Notes under the pieces: generated by a model | Databases searched by the model: none | What the model saw: the letters and a program-made list of their open reading frames with translations, nothing else | Told to the model about the DNA's origin: nothing | Made by a program: the position numbers and the translations under genes | Source of the DNA: Pseudoalteromonas sp. FUC4 | Lineage (GTDB): Bacteria > Pseudomonadota > Gammaproteobacteria > Enterobacterales > Alteromonadaceae | DNA: 64,000 bases | Direction of reading: 5' to 3' | Assembly (NCBI RefSeq): GCF_008370255.1 | Contig: NZ_SEUI01000001.1 | Coordinates: 1,280,885 to 1,344,884, forward strand | Part shown: piece after piece, positions 33,962 through 43,741 of the stretch | Layout: each line of letters opens with the position of its first letter | Numbering within the stretch: the stretch's first letter is position 1

Positions 33962-34360
33962 ATGAAACACTTACTATGCATAAGCTTAATTGTATTACTT
34001 AGCGGTTGTTACACTTCAAAAAATAACAATCCAGAAATAATGGCCGATTTAGCCTCGCAATTAAAAGATATTGCTACAGCTGTAGACGGCACTTTAAAGT
34101 TTAGTGAAACATCCTATTCATCGACTGATGAGTTATTAAAAGCTGCCGTTAATAACGATTTAAGCAAACTTGCACCCTTTGGGAAATACACCCTTATTGT
34201 AAACGTACAAGATGATAACGCAGTGCTACTTTTATGTGATGCTAATACTGCTTTAATTGAAGATGCAGGCTGTACCGCTCAATCAGATATACAGCATTGG
34301 GGATCAGGAGTTATTCATCAGTGCGAAATAACTATAAACGCCCAACAGCTCTGTAATTAG
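33962..34360 (+). CDS. Small lipoprotein
   Basis: 132 residues beginning MKHLLCISLIVLLSGCYTS, a lipoprotein signal with lipobox LSGC. The mature part is about 115 residues with three further cysteines and no recognised family. It starts one base after the phospholipase C-like gene and is convergent with the EAL protein gene 23 bases away. Confidence 0.7.
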   Translation: MKHLLCISLIVLLSGCYTSKNNNPEIMADLASQLKDIATAVDGTLKFSETSYSSTDELLKAAVNNDLSKLAPFGKYTLIVNVQDDNAVLLLCDANTALIEDAGCTAQSDIQHWGSGVIHQCEITINAQQLCN

Positions 34361-34383
34361 GCAATAAAATACCCGCTATACAT

Positions 34384-36654
34384 TTAAAGTTGAGCCGCTA
34401 TCTCGTTGGAGTTAAATACTAAGCCATAGCGGCTAACATGCGCTGCAAAATTTTCGGCAGGCATTGGCTTCGCAAAGTAAAAGCCCTGAAATTCTTTACA
34501 CCCCATTTGCGTCATTATTGCTACTTGCTCTTGGGTTTCTACGCCTTCAGCTACACACTTAATATCAAGCTCTTCACACATAACATGCACCGCTTTAACT
34601 AAACTTTTTTGACGCGTAGAGCTTGTTACTTGGCTTATTAATGAGCGATCTAACTTGAGCTTGTTAATAGGGTAATCGGCAAGGCGTGCAATATTAGAAT
34701 ACCCCACTCCAAAATCATCAACCGAAATAGTAAAACCCCACGATTGCAGTGTTTGCATAAGCTTTAGCGAATGTGCTTGGTTTGCCTCAAGAGAGGTTTC
34801 AGTCAGTTCTAACTCAATCTGAGGTGGCTTTACGTTAAAGTCGGCAAGGTATTTAACCAGTTTTGACATAAAGTCGGTTTGGCTAAAATCAATTAGAGAT
34901 ATATTTATTGCCACCGGCACACTCGGTAAACCCGCCTTGGTCCAATCGGCAATTTGAGCGCACACCTTTTGAATAATCAGGTCGGTTAATCGACTGACCA
35001 TTCTGTATTCTTCGGCAATAGGAATAAAAACCACTGGCGACACATTACCTAATATTGGACTGTTCCAACGCGCTAAAGCTTCAAGCCCTATACATTGACC
35101 CGTTGCATCTACTTTAGGTTGATAATGCACCGACAAATCGCCCTGCTGAAGGGCTTCATCTAATAACATCGAAATTTCATATTTTTCGATAAAAGCTTGT
35201 GATTGTTTCTCGTTATAACCACTAAGATGCATATTACAGTTTGCAACTTTAAGCGCTTCACATGCATTGCTAAGTACTGTTGTGCTGTTTTTTCCGTGAT
35301 CAGGGTACTTTGCAAAACCAAATAAAAATGATTGCTGACACTTAGTGCCAAACACATTATATGTTTTATCTAATGTATTTTTTATTTGCATTAATAGCTT
35401 ATCTTCAAGCCCACTTTGCGAGTTTGCCCCAATTATAAAAGCCAGCTTTCCTACTCCTATATGGGCACACAACAGCGGCCCATCCGCCATCGCCTTTAAA
35501 CGCTTGTATGCATTAATAAGTAATGCTTGTGAGTCGGCTTTAGTAAGCTTTAAATTTAAATATTCACTATTTGCACTTTGGGTAACAACGATATAAAAAC
35601 CTTTTTGGTATTTGCTTGTTAATCTGTCGCATTGCAGCTCAAACCATTCTCTATTGGGTAGTTTTGTTTGCGAGTCTCTAAAGCGTAAACGTTTATTTTC
35701 TTGTTCCATCATCGATAAATTTTGTTTAATGAGCTGCTCTTGCGTGCAATCGTAAAAGTCGTATACACGGTAGTTTGTGCTCATTGTTATTTGCTGATAA
35801 CTGGCTTTAAAATAGCTTTTTTTGTACTTCACAATTTTATTTTGCGCATTTGGATCGTCAAAAACTAAAGAGGGGAATAAATGAGAGAGGTTAACGCATT
35901 CTTCTTTTAATTCTTTTTTTATACCAAACATATCAATAGCATGTTGATTAAAATCAGTAATAACTAGATTTTCGTCAACAATAATTTTTGCTTTATTTGA
36001 TTCAGTGAATAGGCTTCGATAAAGCTCATTTTTGTCTTGAAGGTGAGTATTGGCGCTTATCATTGTGTTGTTTAAACGCTTAGCAGCCACAATTGTGCGT
36101 GCTACAGCAAGCGGAATACAAATGTTAAAAAATAAAAATATAAGCCCTGTAATGTATAAGCTGGCATCGGGAAGTTGTTGAGCAATGCCGGTTAAGCCCG
36201 ATACATCAACGTTATTGATGATCATATAAAACGGTACAATATTTAATATGCCATAAGCTAAGGCTGTTCTATGCCCAAGCAGCATAAGTGCGATTATTGG
36301 GCAGGAATACATATACATAGAGCCCACTTTTGCAAGCTCTAGGTCTGTTAAAAATAAGTTCATTGACACGCTAGCAGCTACAATGGCGATTAAAAGTGCA
36401 TGAGCGCTAAAGTGATAAAAACGCTTACTTGCTATAAGTAAACCACATGCAGTAGCAAAAAAGCTGCTTGTTAGTACAATGATATAGATTAAGTTGAATT
36501 CAATAGCGCTTGTGTACGTGTGGCACGCCACAGCAAAACATAACACCATTACTAATGATAGAATAATGCGCAGTGCACTTATCCGCCAATTAGCAACCTG
36601 ACCAGGGGCTGAATAATGGTCATTTAATAAAAAGAATCTATTGAAAAAATGCAT
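34384..36654 (-). CDS. Membrane c-di-GMP phosphodiesterase (6TM-PAS-degenerate GGDEF-EAL)
   Basis: About 756 residues. Six membrane helices (about residues 27-195) form a sensor; a PAS domain follows (KIIVDENLVITDFNQHAIDMFGI), then a GGDEF domain whose signature is degenerate (HIGVGKLAF in place of GGDEF), and a C-terminal EAL domain with its catalytic residues: GLEALARW, NISLIDF, ELTETSL, SVDDFGVGYSN, KLDRSLI, AEGVETQEQ and GFYFAKPM. It should hydrolyse c-di-GMP. The start is the ATG at 36654, three codons into a frame that opens with TTG. Confidence 0.92.
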   Translation of the reverse strand: MHFFNRFFLLNDHYSAPGQVANWRISALRIILSLVMVLCFAVACHTYTSAIEFNLIYIIVLTSSFFATACGLLIASKRFYHFSAHALLIAIVAASVSMNLFLTDLELAKVGSMYMYSCPIIALMLLGHRTALAYGILNIVPFYMIINNVDVSGLTGIAQQLPDASLYITGLIFLFFNICIPLAVARTIVAAKRLNNTMISANTHLQDKNELYRSLFTESNKAKIIVDENLVITDFNQHAIDMFGIKKELKEECVNLSHLFPSLVFDDPNAQNKIVKYKKSYFKASYQQITMSTNYRVYDFYDCTQEQLIKQNLSMMEQENKRLRFRDSQTKLPNREWFELQCDRLTSKYQKGFYIVVTQSANSEYLNLKLTKADSQALLINAYKRLKAMADGPLLCAHIGVGKLAFIIGANSQSGLEDKLLMQIKNTLDKTYNVFGTKCQQSFLFGFAKYPDHGKNSTTVLSNACEALKVANCNMHLSGYNEKQSQAFIEKYEISMLLDEALQQGDLSVHYQPKVDATGQCIGLEALARWNSPILGNVSPVVFIPIAEEYRMVSRLTDLIIQKVCAQIADWTKAGLPSVPVAINISLIDFSQTDFMSKLVKYLADFNVKPPQIELELTETSLEANQAHSLKLMQTLQSWGFTISVDDFGVGYSNIARLADYPINKLKLDRSLISQVTSSTRQKSLVKAVHVMCEELDIKCVAEGVETQEQVAIMTQMGCKEFQGFYFAKPMPAENFAAHVSRYGLVFNSNEIAAQL

Positions 36655-36780
36655 AATAAACAACAGTTAAAGCTCATTATTCTATTAGACATTGATAACT
36701 TGTTAAAATCAATCAAATGAATATAATTTCTATTTACATTGTTCTATAAAATAGACAAGTGTAAACCTGCTTATTAGCCG

Positions 36781-39630
36781 TTAAGCACTTATTTTTCGAG
36801 TGTTTTTACAGTTATCTTCTTTAAGAGCGAAACCACTGCAGCCTAAAAATTCACCGTGCTTAGATTTACGTTTACACATTTCGCGACCACACTTTTCACA
36901 AATTGGATGCTGCGTTTTACAGTCTATATTCACACATTGAGAATATGTGCTTTTATCAACCGATGGGCTACTACAGCTTTTGCACACTCGCAATTTAGTT
37001 TCGCAAATTTGCGTATTAGTACAGCTATAATAGTCACCATACTGACCCGTTTTTGGCACAATTAACCCGTCGCTGCACGTATTACACTCTCTTTGCTTAA
37101 GTTGCGACTTGTTAAACAATGTTGAAGCGATTTGAATAGGATAATCGTCATTTACTAGTTCTTTTACAAACGCGGAGCATGCATAAGGGTCGGCAATTAA
37201 ATACGCTTTATGTTTAGCGCGCGTGATACCTACATAAAGCAAACGCCTTTCCTCTGAGTGAGTGAATTCATCTTGCTTTGGTAATAACGACTCCACCAGC
37301 ACGTTATTTTGATTATCGCTAGGAAACCCTAATTTACCTTGTTCAAAGCCAATAATAATACAGTAATCAGCTTCAAGCCCCTTAGCGCTATGCAATGTCC
37401 AAAAATAAAGAGGGTTTGTATGCTTTTTACCTTTTAAATGCTGCTGCACGCTATTTAACATGTACCTATATCGACTAAGGATGGCAATGCTCGCTGATGC
37501 ATCGTTTTTTTGAATAGTGCTTATGCTCTGCTGTACTTTTATTTCTACCGATTTAGTACCTTGGTATAAATCGTCTAATAAAATGACTTGTGGTGAAGTT
37601 ACTTGTGTATGTGTGCTGATCTGCTTTTTATATTGCTCAGGGTTTTGCATTACAAAACGCCCTGCTACATCACTAATACTATTGTTATATCTAAATGTTT
37701 TTTGCAACATGGTAAGTGAGTGGCTGCCCACTAATTCATTAAAGCGTGTGGTAAGCGCTAAATTACCACCCGAGAACCGATAAATTGCTTGCCAATCATC
37801 ACCGACCGCAGTAAAGCGTATTCCTTTGCCATATTTTAATATGGCATTTAAAAAGCCCATACGCGCGCTTGATATATCTTGAAATTCATCAACTAAAATA
37901 TGGCTCCACACAATATTAAAATCTCCGCTTACTACTGCCTTAGTTGCTTGAATAATCATGTCGTCAAAATCAATGGCATTTTGCGTGTTTAGTTCATTTA
38001 TATAAGCGTCATGAATTTGCACTAACAAATTTGCATATTGTTGATAGTTTTTAATACCACTTTGCTTAATGCGCTGTGCTATTTGCTTATTACTTAGCTG
38101 CTCCACTCGAATAGCTTGTAAGCATTTTATGTACTTATCAACCCCTTGCTGTAACTGCCCTGAGTTATTTAAAGTATGAAATATTTCGTCGTTACTTAAA
38201 GGTGTTAATTCAACATTATGCTGCTTTAATTGCTTTGCGAGAGTTTGCTCAAGCTTTCCTTCTACCCAGTTGTAATGAAAGGTTTCGAGTAAGGTGGTGC
38301 CATTTTGTTTATGTAATTTACGCTTAAATGCAATTTGCTCGTTATAGTGTTTTTTATCTATATCGGCACGTGTATTCCCTCGCTTATCAATGCCAAAGTG
38401 CTCTAAGTAAATATCGTATTGAGGTATATAAAAGTCTGGCTTATATTGCCCACTTAGCTCTGCACCTTGATTAAAGTGATAATTCACCTCATAACTGTGC
38501 GCCACGCTGTTTAAATGCAGCCAGTTTGAAATAATCACTTCCTGGTAACTTTTTACCTTATGACCCGCAAGGCTACGGTATTCGTTATCGCGTACGTATC
38601 GCTCGTACTGTGCCTTATCTTTAAAGCTAAATATATCAATCGGCTCATGGAGTAAATCAACAAATGCTTTTAAAAACTGTGGTTCGGTTTGTATTTTTTT
38701 ACTTACCCACCCAGTTAACCAACTATTTAATTGAACTGGGTCGGTTGCAAATTTTGACAATTCGATTGGCTTTTTAGCACTTTGTAATAATTTAAGCCCA
38801 AGCGCATGAAACGTTAAAATAGTGGGTGCTTTGGTATGTAATTTTGCATGCACGGCGCGTTTAATAAAGCGCTCTTTAAGCTCATTGGCTGCTGTTTTAT
38901 TATAGGCCAGCACCAAAATTTGCTCAGGCTTGGCAATATCACACGCTATTAAATCTAACGATTTTGCGACCATCACAGATGTTTTACCTGTACCTGCTGC
39001 CGCTAATACTAGGTTTTTATCGTTATCGCGTATTACCGCTAAGCGCTGCTCTGTTGTTAATGGATTTGACTCTACTTGATTAAAAAACTCATTTTTAAGA
39101 GTTAGCTGTTTTTTTTCATACTTATGGCGCAACTGTGTGATTGCATCGAGAGTATTGGGTGTGGAGCTCAGTATATTTAAAAATTTAATACTACTTGGCG
39201 ATAAGTGTTGTTGCCATGTGTTTGCACTTTGAGCGTATTGTTTAGCAAGTAAAAACACCTCGTTATTAAGTGTTTTTATGGAACTATCACGTAAAAACTC
39301 ATCTAAAGCATAACGCTTTAGCAAAGTCTTGGCGTTATTTACTTTTTGCTCAAGCATGGCTGAAAATTGCGTGTTAAGGGCGGTATTTAAAGACTTAGCT
39401 TGTGCTTTGTTTAAAAAGCTAATTGATGTATTGCTACTATCGCACAAATTAATTTTGGCGCTAAATAAACGATTTTTAAGTATTGAGTAATTATAAAAGT
39501 CTTTAATTAAAAATGTCCGCGCGGGAGCACTTCTAAAGTGCACAACAAGGTGCTCTTGTTCAATAGTTACGTGTTTAATACGGGTAAAAAAACGGCCTAG
39601 CCAACTTGGAGTAGCAATATACTGCGCCAT
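36781..39630 (-). CDS. helD: UvrD/Rep-family DNA helicase, HelD (helicase IV)-like, with C-terminal zinc fingers
   Basis: 949 residues. The N-terminal domain (MAQYIATPSWLGRFFTRIKHV) is of the HelD/helicase IV type; Walker A is at 210-218 (AAAGTGKTS), Walker B in LVDEFQDISSARM, with TAVGDDWQAIYRFSGG and the motif VI region LLYVGITRAKHKAY. E. coli HelD ends near here, but this protein has about 100 more residues with at least eight cysteines in topoisomerase-type zinc ribbons (CNTCSDGLIV, CKSCSSPSV, CEKCGREM, GCSGF). The ATG at 39630 is chosen because it matches the family N terminus. Confidence 0.9.
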   Translation of the reverse strand: MAQYIATPSWLGRFFTRIKHVTIEQEHLVVHFRSAPARTFLIKDFYNYSILKNRLFSAKINLCDSSNTSISFLNKAQAKSLNTALNTQFSAMLEQKVNNAKTLLKRYALDEFLRDSSIKTLNNEVFLLAKQYAQSANTWQQHLSPSSIKFLNILSSTPNTLDAITQLRHKYEKKQLTLKNEFFNQVESNPLTTEQRLAVIRDNDKNLVLAAAGTGKTSVMVAKSLDLIACDIAKPEQILVLAYNKTAANELKERFIKRAVHAKLHTKAPTILTFHALGLKLLQSAKKPIELSKFATDPVQLNSWLTGWVSKKIQTEPQFLKAFVDLLHEPIDIFSFKDKAQYERYVRDNEYRSLAGHKVKSYQEVIISNWLHLNSVAHSYEVNYHFNQGAELSGQYKPDFYIPQYDIYLEHFGIDKRGNTRADIDKKHYNEQIAFKRKLHKQNGTTLLETFHYNWVEGKLEQTLAKQLKQHNVELTPLSNDEIFHTLNNSGQLQQGVDKYIKCLQAIRVEQLSNKQIAQRIKQSGIKNYQQYANLLVQIHDAYINELNTQNAIDFDDMIIQATKAVVSGDFNIVWSHILVDEFQDISSARMGFLNAILKYGKGIRFTAVGDDWQAIYRFSGGNLALTTRFNELVGSHSLTMLQKTFRYNNSISDVAGRFVMQNPEQYKKQISTHTQVTSPQVILLDDLYQGTKSVEIKVQQSISTIQKNDASASIAILSRYRYMLNSVQQHLKGKKHTNPLYFWTLHSAKGLEADYCIIIGFEQGKLGFPSDNQNNVLVESLLPKQDEFTHSEERRLLYVGITRAKHKAYLIADPYACSAFVKELVNDDYPIQIASTLFNKSQLKQRECNTCSDGLIVPKTGQYGDYYSCTNTQICETKLRVCKSCSSPSVDKSTYSQCVNIDCKTQHPICEKCGREMCKRKSKHGEFLGCSGFALKEDNCKNTRKISA

Positions 39631-39913
39631 AATACTCAATATGAAGATATGCTTTGACTTGATTGTAACATATTCTTTTGTAATACATTTAGCGCTAAAT
39701 AGATGCTTACTTAGCAAACAATTTAATTGGTAAATTAGTTTTTAAAACCTAATACTTAATGTTTTGCTTACACCCGTTAACAAATTTAAACATTTATCGA
39801 TAGCGTGGTGTGTAACAATGCACACATACAAACTTATACTTCATATAATTGTTAGATATATCCCCAATTAAACAATTATTTACAGCCTAATTTAGTGGTT
39901 TAAAGGAGCTAAC

Positions 39914-40651
39914 ATGCTTAAAAAATGCATTACCACAACGGCTTTAATTTTAGCATTATGCGCTTGCACGTCAGAAACAGAGTCGAATTTAGTAAAAACA
40001 AAAGGAATTTGGGCAGGCTTTGAACTGGTTTCTGACGGTAACCGCACGCGTGTTAACGCAGAACTAAATGCGGGAGATGCTAAGGGCTCAAATATTGTTT
40101 TAAGCGACAGCGACTCATTACAAGCTGTTGTTAATAACACTACTATTGTACTTACAAAAGATACCGACATTTTAGACGTTGATTACCAAGCATATATAAA
40201 TGCCACTGACGATAACCAACAGTTTGATATAAAATTTAAACGAAACGATGGCATAAATGCGAACTCAGCTGTGGAACTACCTTTAAATTTTATTATTTTA
40301 ACGCCGAGTAACAATCAAACTTTTAATATTAGTAACCCCCTTACAGTTCAGCTAGATGGCACTGATCCTAATAGTACTAATCAAGTAGAACTTAGCAGTA
40401 TCTGCACTAACAATAATAATGAAACACTTTTACAATCAACGCTTTTTACGCTTAGTACTTCACGCCTTGAAATAGATTTGCAAAGCTTAGATATGTTTAG
40501 CAGCTCGCAAGTAGATCAAAGTAAAACGTGTAGTTTAACAGTTAGTGTAAAACGTGAACGACTCGGTAGTATTTCAGGTGAGCTCGCAAATCAAAGTTAT
40601 ATTAAAGCCCAGCAATCACGTGCTATTAAAAATATGACTTTAACGTTTTAA
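39914..40651 (+). CDS. Lipoprotein of unknown function
   Basis: 245 residues with a lipoprotein signal MLKKCITTTALILALCACTS (lipobox LCAC). The mature part is rich in Asn, Ser and Thr and predicted beta-stranded (NQTFNISNPLTVQLDGTDPN, TCSLTVSVKRERLG), suggesting an immunoglobulin-like surface or periplasmic protein. AAAGGAG lies six bases before the ATG. No family recognised. Confidence 0.7.
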   Translation: MLKKCITTTALILALCACTSETESNLVKTKGIWAGFELVSDGNRTRVNAELNAGDAKGSNIVLSDSDSLQAVVNNTTIVLTKDTDILDVDYQAYINATDDNQQFDIKFKRNDGINANSAVELPLNFIILTPSNNQTFNISNPLTVQLDGTDPNSTNQVELSSICTNNNNETLLQSTLFTLSTSRLEIDLQSLDMFSSSQVDQSKTCSLTVSVKRERLGSISGELANQSYIKAQQSRAIKNMTLTF

Positions 40652-40704
40652 TTTGCACGCTAATTTACTCAGCGTTAAGCTATGCCTTTATTAAGTAATT
40701 TTAC

Positions 40705-40750
40705 CAATTGTAATTACCCTCCTTATTTATAGGAGAACTAATTACAATTG
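40705..40750. promoter_or_regulatory. Strong two-part hairpin upstream of the M14 peptidase gene
   Basis: Outer arms CAATTGTAATTA/TAATTACAATTG (12 perfect pairs) and an inner stem CTCCT/AGGAG with loop TATTTAT, ending 15 bases before the start codon. No T tail on either strand. Confidence 0.7.
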
Positions 40751-40765
40751 ATATAAAGGTTTATT

Positions 40766-41680
40766 ATGACTAACAGCACATACCCTATTGGCACACCAGG
40801 CAAAAAATGGAATAACAACGATAAAGCCCAGTGGTTAGCACGCCAAAACATTAAACGCAGTTACCAAAACGAAGTCGTAACGCTAATTAATGACCTTAAA
40901 AGCACCTTAGATATAGAGCAATACGGCGAGCTTAATTACGCCGCTGGTACTTACCCATTATATATATTAAAAACGCCTAACTTTAATGCCAATAAACCAA
41001 CTGTTTTAATCACCGGTGGTGTACATGGCTACGAAACCAGTGGCGTACATGGCGCACTTAGGTTTGCTAAAACATCCGCTATACAATATTGCGAACAGTT
41101 TAATATTATTGTTGCCCCCTGCATTAGCCCTTGGGGATATGAAACAATAAACCGCTGGAACCCAGACGCTATTGATCCTAATCGCTCATTTTACGAGGGA
41201 AGCCCAGCTCAAGAATCAGCCGCTATTATGGCGTTCGTAAAATCATTAGGTACTGACTTAATCGCTCATATTGATTTACACGAAACAACCGACAGCGATA
41301 ACAGTGAATTTAGACCCGCACTTGCTGCCCGTGAAGGCACTACAAACACTAATTGGAATATACCTGATGGGTTTTATTTAGTGGCCGATACCAATAAGCC
41401 TGAGCCTAAATTTCAAAAAGTAATTATCGAAGATGTAGCAAAGGTTACGCACATTGCACCGAGCGATGAAAACAACCAGCTAATAGGTGTGCCTCAAGAG
41501 CAATTTGGCGTTATTAATTACGCAGCACGCGACCTTGGTTTATGTATGGGCTTTACTGATGCCCCTTATGTAACCACTACAGAGGTATATCCTGATAGCC
41601 CTACAGCCACAGATGAAGAATGTATATTGGCTCAGGTAGCGGTTATTAAAAGTGCACTTAACTATATTAAAGCACTTTAG
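40766..41680 (+). CDS. M14-family zinc carboxypeptidase
   Basis: 304 residues, no signal peptide. The zinc site is visible: His and Glu in ITGGVHGYETSGVHGALRF and the third ligand in HIDLHETTD; CISPWGYETINRWNPDAIDPNRSF is typical for substrate binding. The cytoplasmic or exported location cannot be settled. AAAGG is six bases before the ATG, and a strong hairpin lies in the leader. The substrate is unknown; the succinylglutamate desuccinylase-like branch is an alternative within the same fold. Confidence 0.85.
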   Translation: MTNSTYPIGTPGKKWNNNDKAQWLARQNIKRSYQNEVVTLINDLKSTLDIEQYGELNYAAGTYPLYILKTPNFNANKPTVLITGGVHGYETSGVHGALRFAKTSAIQYCEQFNIIVAPCISPWGYETINRWNPDAIDPNRSFYEGSPAQESAAIMAFVKSLGTDLIAHIDLHETTDSDNSEFRPALAAREGTTNTNWNIPDGFYLVADTNKPEPKFQKVIIEDVAKVTHIAPSDENNQLIGVPQEQFGVINYAARDLGLCMGFTDAPYVTTTEVYPDSPTATDEECILAQVAVIKSALNYIKAL

Positions 41681-41753
41681 TGTGTTTGCAGCCGCTTATA
41701 TCCTGCTGGCTGCTAAACTAAATTTAAATAAAAAGCTAATTTAGGAAGTATTG

Positions 41754-42164
41754 ATGGAATACGAGAATAAAAACGGACACGTTAATTTATCACTAGAAGG
41801 CAATATAGTTATTGCACAATTTAGCGGAAACCTAGAACTTGAGCTTTTAAGTAATTTTAAAACAGCACTTTTTGAAACCATTCAATCATTTAAAGGCGAG
41901 AAATGGGGTTATATAAGTGACTCATCAAACGTTGTAGCTGCAACCCCACAGGCCGAGCAAGAAATGGTAGCCATAAGCCACAGCATGCAGCAAAACAACT
42001 GTTTAATTAGCGCGTTTGTGCTTACATCACCTATTGCTATAAGCCAAATGCAACGAATAATGCAAAACGCCAAAAGAGACGTTTCTTTCAAAGATTGTCT
42101 TTTTGATAATCTAGAATCGGCAAAGCATTTTATTTTAAATGAATTAAACAATGACTTGAGCTAA
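41754..42164 (+). CDS. STAS-like small protein
   Basis: 136 residues. The sequence (NGHVNLSLEGNIVIAQFSGNLELELLSNFKTAL..., GYISDSSNVVAATPQAEQEM) has the strand-helix pattern of SpoIIAA/STAS-like proteins common in marine gammaproteobacteria. No phosphorylatable serine motif is clear. AGGA is seven bases before the ATG; the frame opens one codon earlier with TTG. The function is not known. Confidence 0.6.
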   Translation: MEYENKNGHVNLSLEGNIVIAQFSGNLELELLSNFKTALFETIQSFKGEKWGYISDSSNVVAATPQAEQEMVAISHSMQQNNCLISAFVLTSPIAISQMQRIMQNAKRDVSFKDCLFDNLESAKHFILNELNNDLS

Positions 42165-42206
42165 GTAAAGCTCAAATCATTGTTTATATAGAGCTTATAT
42201 ACTGTA

Positions 42207-43589
42207 CTAATTTTTATAAAATTGGCTGTCTTTGGTTATAGTAATGCTGGCATCTTCTTGCGCTGTTACTACAAATTGTAACTTACTCACTTTGTGCGCA
42301 ATATTGTAACCATCGGCTGTTACAGTTACAGGAACTCTTTTCATTGCACCTGGCTGTATAAGTGTAGAACTTGGACTTGAGAGTGTTGCTTCTGGCAAGC
42401 CCTCTATGGCAATACTGTAATGCAGTGCTTGCTGCGTTTTATTAATAATAGTAAGTGTATAAGGGTTTTCTACCAGACCCTCGTAGTTCACTCTGTAGAG
42501 CGCATTCCTATCTCGTAGTACTGAGGCTTCTATTGGTGTGCGTTGCAGCATCCATGCAAACATAGAAATGATTAACAAAGCCGTTAGTGCGCCGTATCCT
42601 ACTAGTTTTAATCTAAATGGATTGGTTTTTTTACCCTCCATTTGTTTTTCACTGGCGTATTTAATTAAGCCTTTTTCGTAACCAAACTTATTCATGGTAT
42701 CGTCGCAAGCATCAATACATAAGCCACAGTTTATACATTCATACTGCAAGCCATTTCGAATGTCTATACCTGCAGGACATACCTCTACACATAAGTTACA
42801 GTCTACACAGTCACCTAAGTTAAGCTCTTTTGGATCGGCTTTGCGTTTACGTGGTCCACGGCTTTCACCACGCTCGCTATGATAGGTAACAAGCAACGTA
42901 TCTTTATCAAACATCACTGCCTGAAAACGAGAATACGGGCAAGCAATTGTGCACATTTTTTCGCGTAAAAACCCTGCATTACCGTAGGTGCAAAAAGCGA
43001 ATAAAAACACCCAAAAGCTCGTAATACCTGACCATTCAAATGTAAGCATTTCCATATACAAACTTTTTGCTGGAATAAAATACGCCATAAACGAGGTGGC
43101 GGTTAAAACTGAAATAACAATCCACGCACTGTGCTTAGTAATTTTTTTGCGCCAAGTACTTAACGTCCACTGAGATTTATCTAATTTAATTCGCTGATTT
43201 CGTGTACCTTCTATGCGCTGCTCTACCCACGAAAACATAAGCATCCAAATTGTTTGCGGGCACGTATATCCACACCAAACCCGACCAAGCCAGTTAGTTA
43301 CAAAAAATAACGCAAAAGCCCCCACCATGAATAGCAGGGCTAAAATCATAAAATCTTGAGGAAGGAGTGTTAAACCAAAAATAGTAAAAGTTTGCGTTGC
43401 CACATCAAGCAGCACAGCTTGTTGACCGTTATATTGAATCCACGGTATTGCAATAAAAGTTAGCATTAACAGCCAACCTAAATTACGGCGTATGCGCTGA
43501 AAAAATCCTTTTTGCTCACGGATATAAATTGGCCCTTCGGTGTTATAGGGCTTAATGATCATGTCTTCTTCTTTAATATCAAACTTCAT
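42207..43589 (-). CDS. ccoG: Cytochrome oxidase accessory protein CcoG (FixG/RdxA family)
   Basis: 460 residues. It has about five membrane helices (residues 30-330), the motif WCGYTCPQTIWM, and two ferredoxin-type [4Fe-4S] sites (CVDCNLCVEVCPAGIDIRNG and CINCGLCIDACDDTM), followed by a periplasmic C-terminal immunoglobulin-like domain. CcoG takes part in copper handling for cbb3 oxidase assembly. No cbb3 genes are adjacent. The ATG at 43589 is preferred over the frame start at 43622. A good sigma-54 promoter precedes it, with palindromes about 100 bases further upstream. Confidence 0.93.
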   Translation of the reverse strand: MKFDIKEEDMIIKPYNTEGPIYIREQKGFFQRIRRNLGWLLMLTFIAIPWIQYNGQQAVLLDVATQTFTIFGLTLLPQDFMILALLFMVGAFALFFVTNWLGRVWCGYTCPQTIWMLMFSWVEQRIEGTRNQRIKLDKSQWTLSTWRKKITKHSAWIVISVLTATSFMAYFIPAKSLYMEMLTFEWSGITSFWVFLFAFCTYGNAGFLREKMCTIACPYSRFQAVMFDKDTLLVTYHSERGESRGPRKRKADPKELNLGDCVDCNLCVEVCPAGIDIRNGLQYECINCGLCIDACDDTMNKFGYEKGLIKYASEKQMEGKKTNPFRLKLVGYGALTALLIISMFAWMLQRTPIEASVLRDRNALYRVNYEGLVENPYTLTIINKTQQALHYSIAIEGLPEATLSSPSSTLIQPGAMKRVPVTVTADGYNIAHKVSKLQFVVTAQEDASITITKDSQFYKN

Positions 43590-43626
43590 AGTACTTGCTT
43601 CATAATGACGGGTATTAAGCAAGTAT

Positions 43627-43645
43627 TTGCAACTTTCAGACCAAG
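43627..43645 (-). promoter_or_regulatory. Sigma-54 promoter of ccoG
   Basis: On the minus strand TTGGTCTGAAAGTTGCA has GG at 43641-43642 and GC at 43629-43630 with exactly ten bases between, the invariant sigma-54 spacing. Predicted start near 43617, about 28 bases before the ccoG ATG. Confidence 0.65.
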
Positions 43646-43705
43646 CTGAAACTTTAATTACTTCATTGATATTAAAGAAATTATTTTAAAAAACAAAAGA
43701 CAAAC

Positions 43706-43741
43706 TTGCGATATAAAGCGAAATTCGCGATATATCACGAA
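43706..43741 (-). promoter_or_regulatory. Candidate activator-binding sites upstream of ccoG
   Basis: TTCGCGATATATCACGAA (43724-43741) and a poorer TTGCGATATAAAGCGAA (43706-43722) resemble the palindrome at 45162-45179. Their centres are about 97 and 115 bases before the predicted ccoG start, right for an enhancer-binding protein. The first overlaps the stop codon of the activator gene. Confidence 0.6.
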
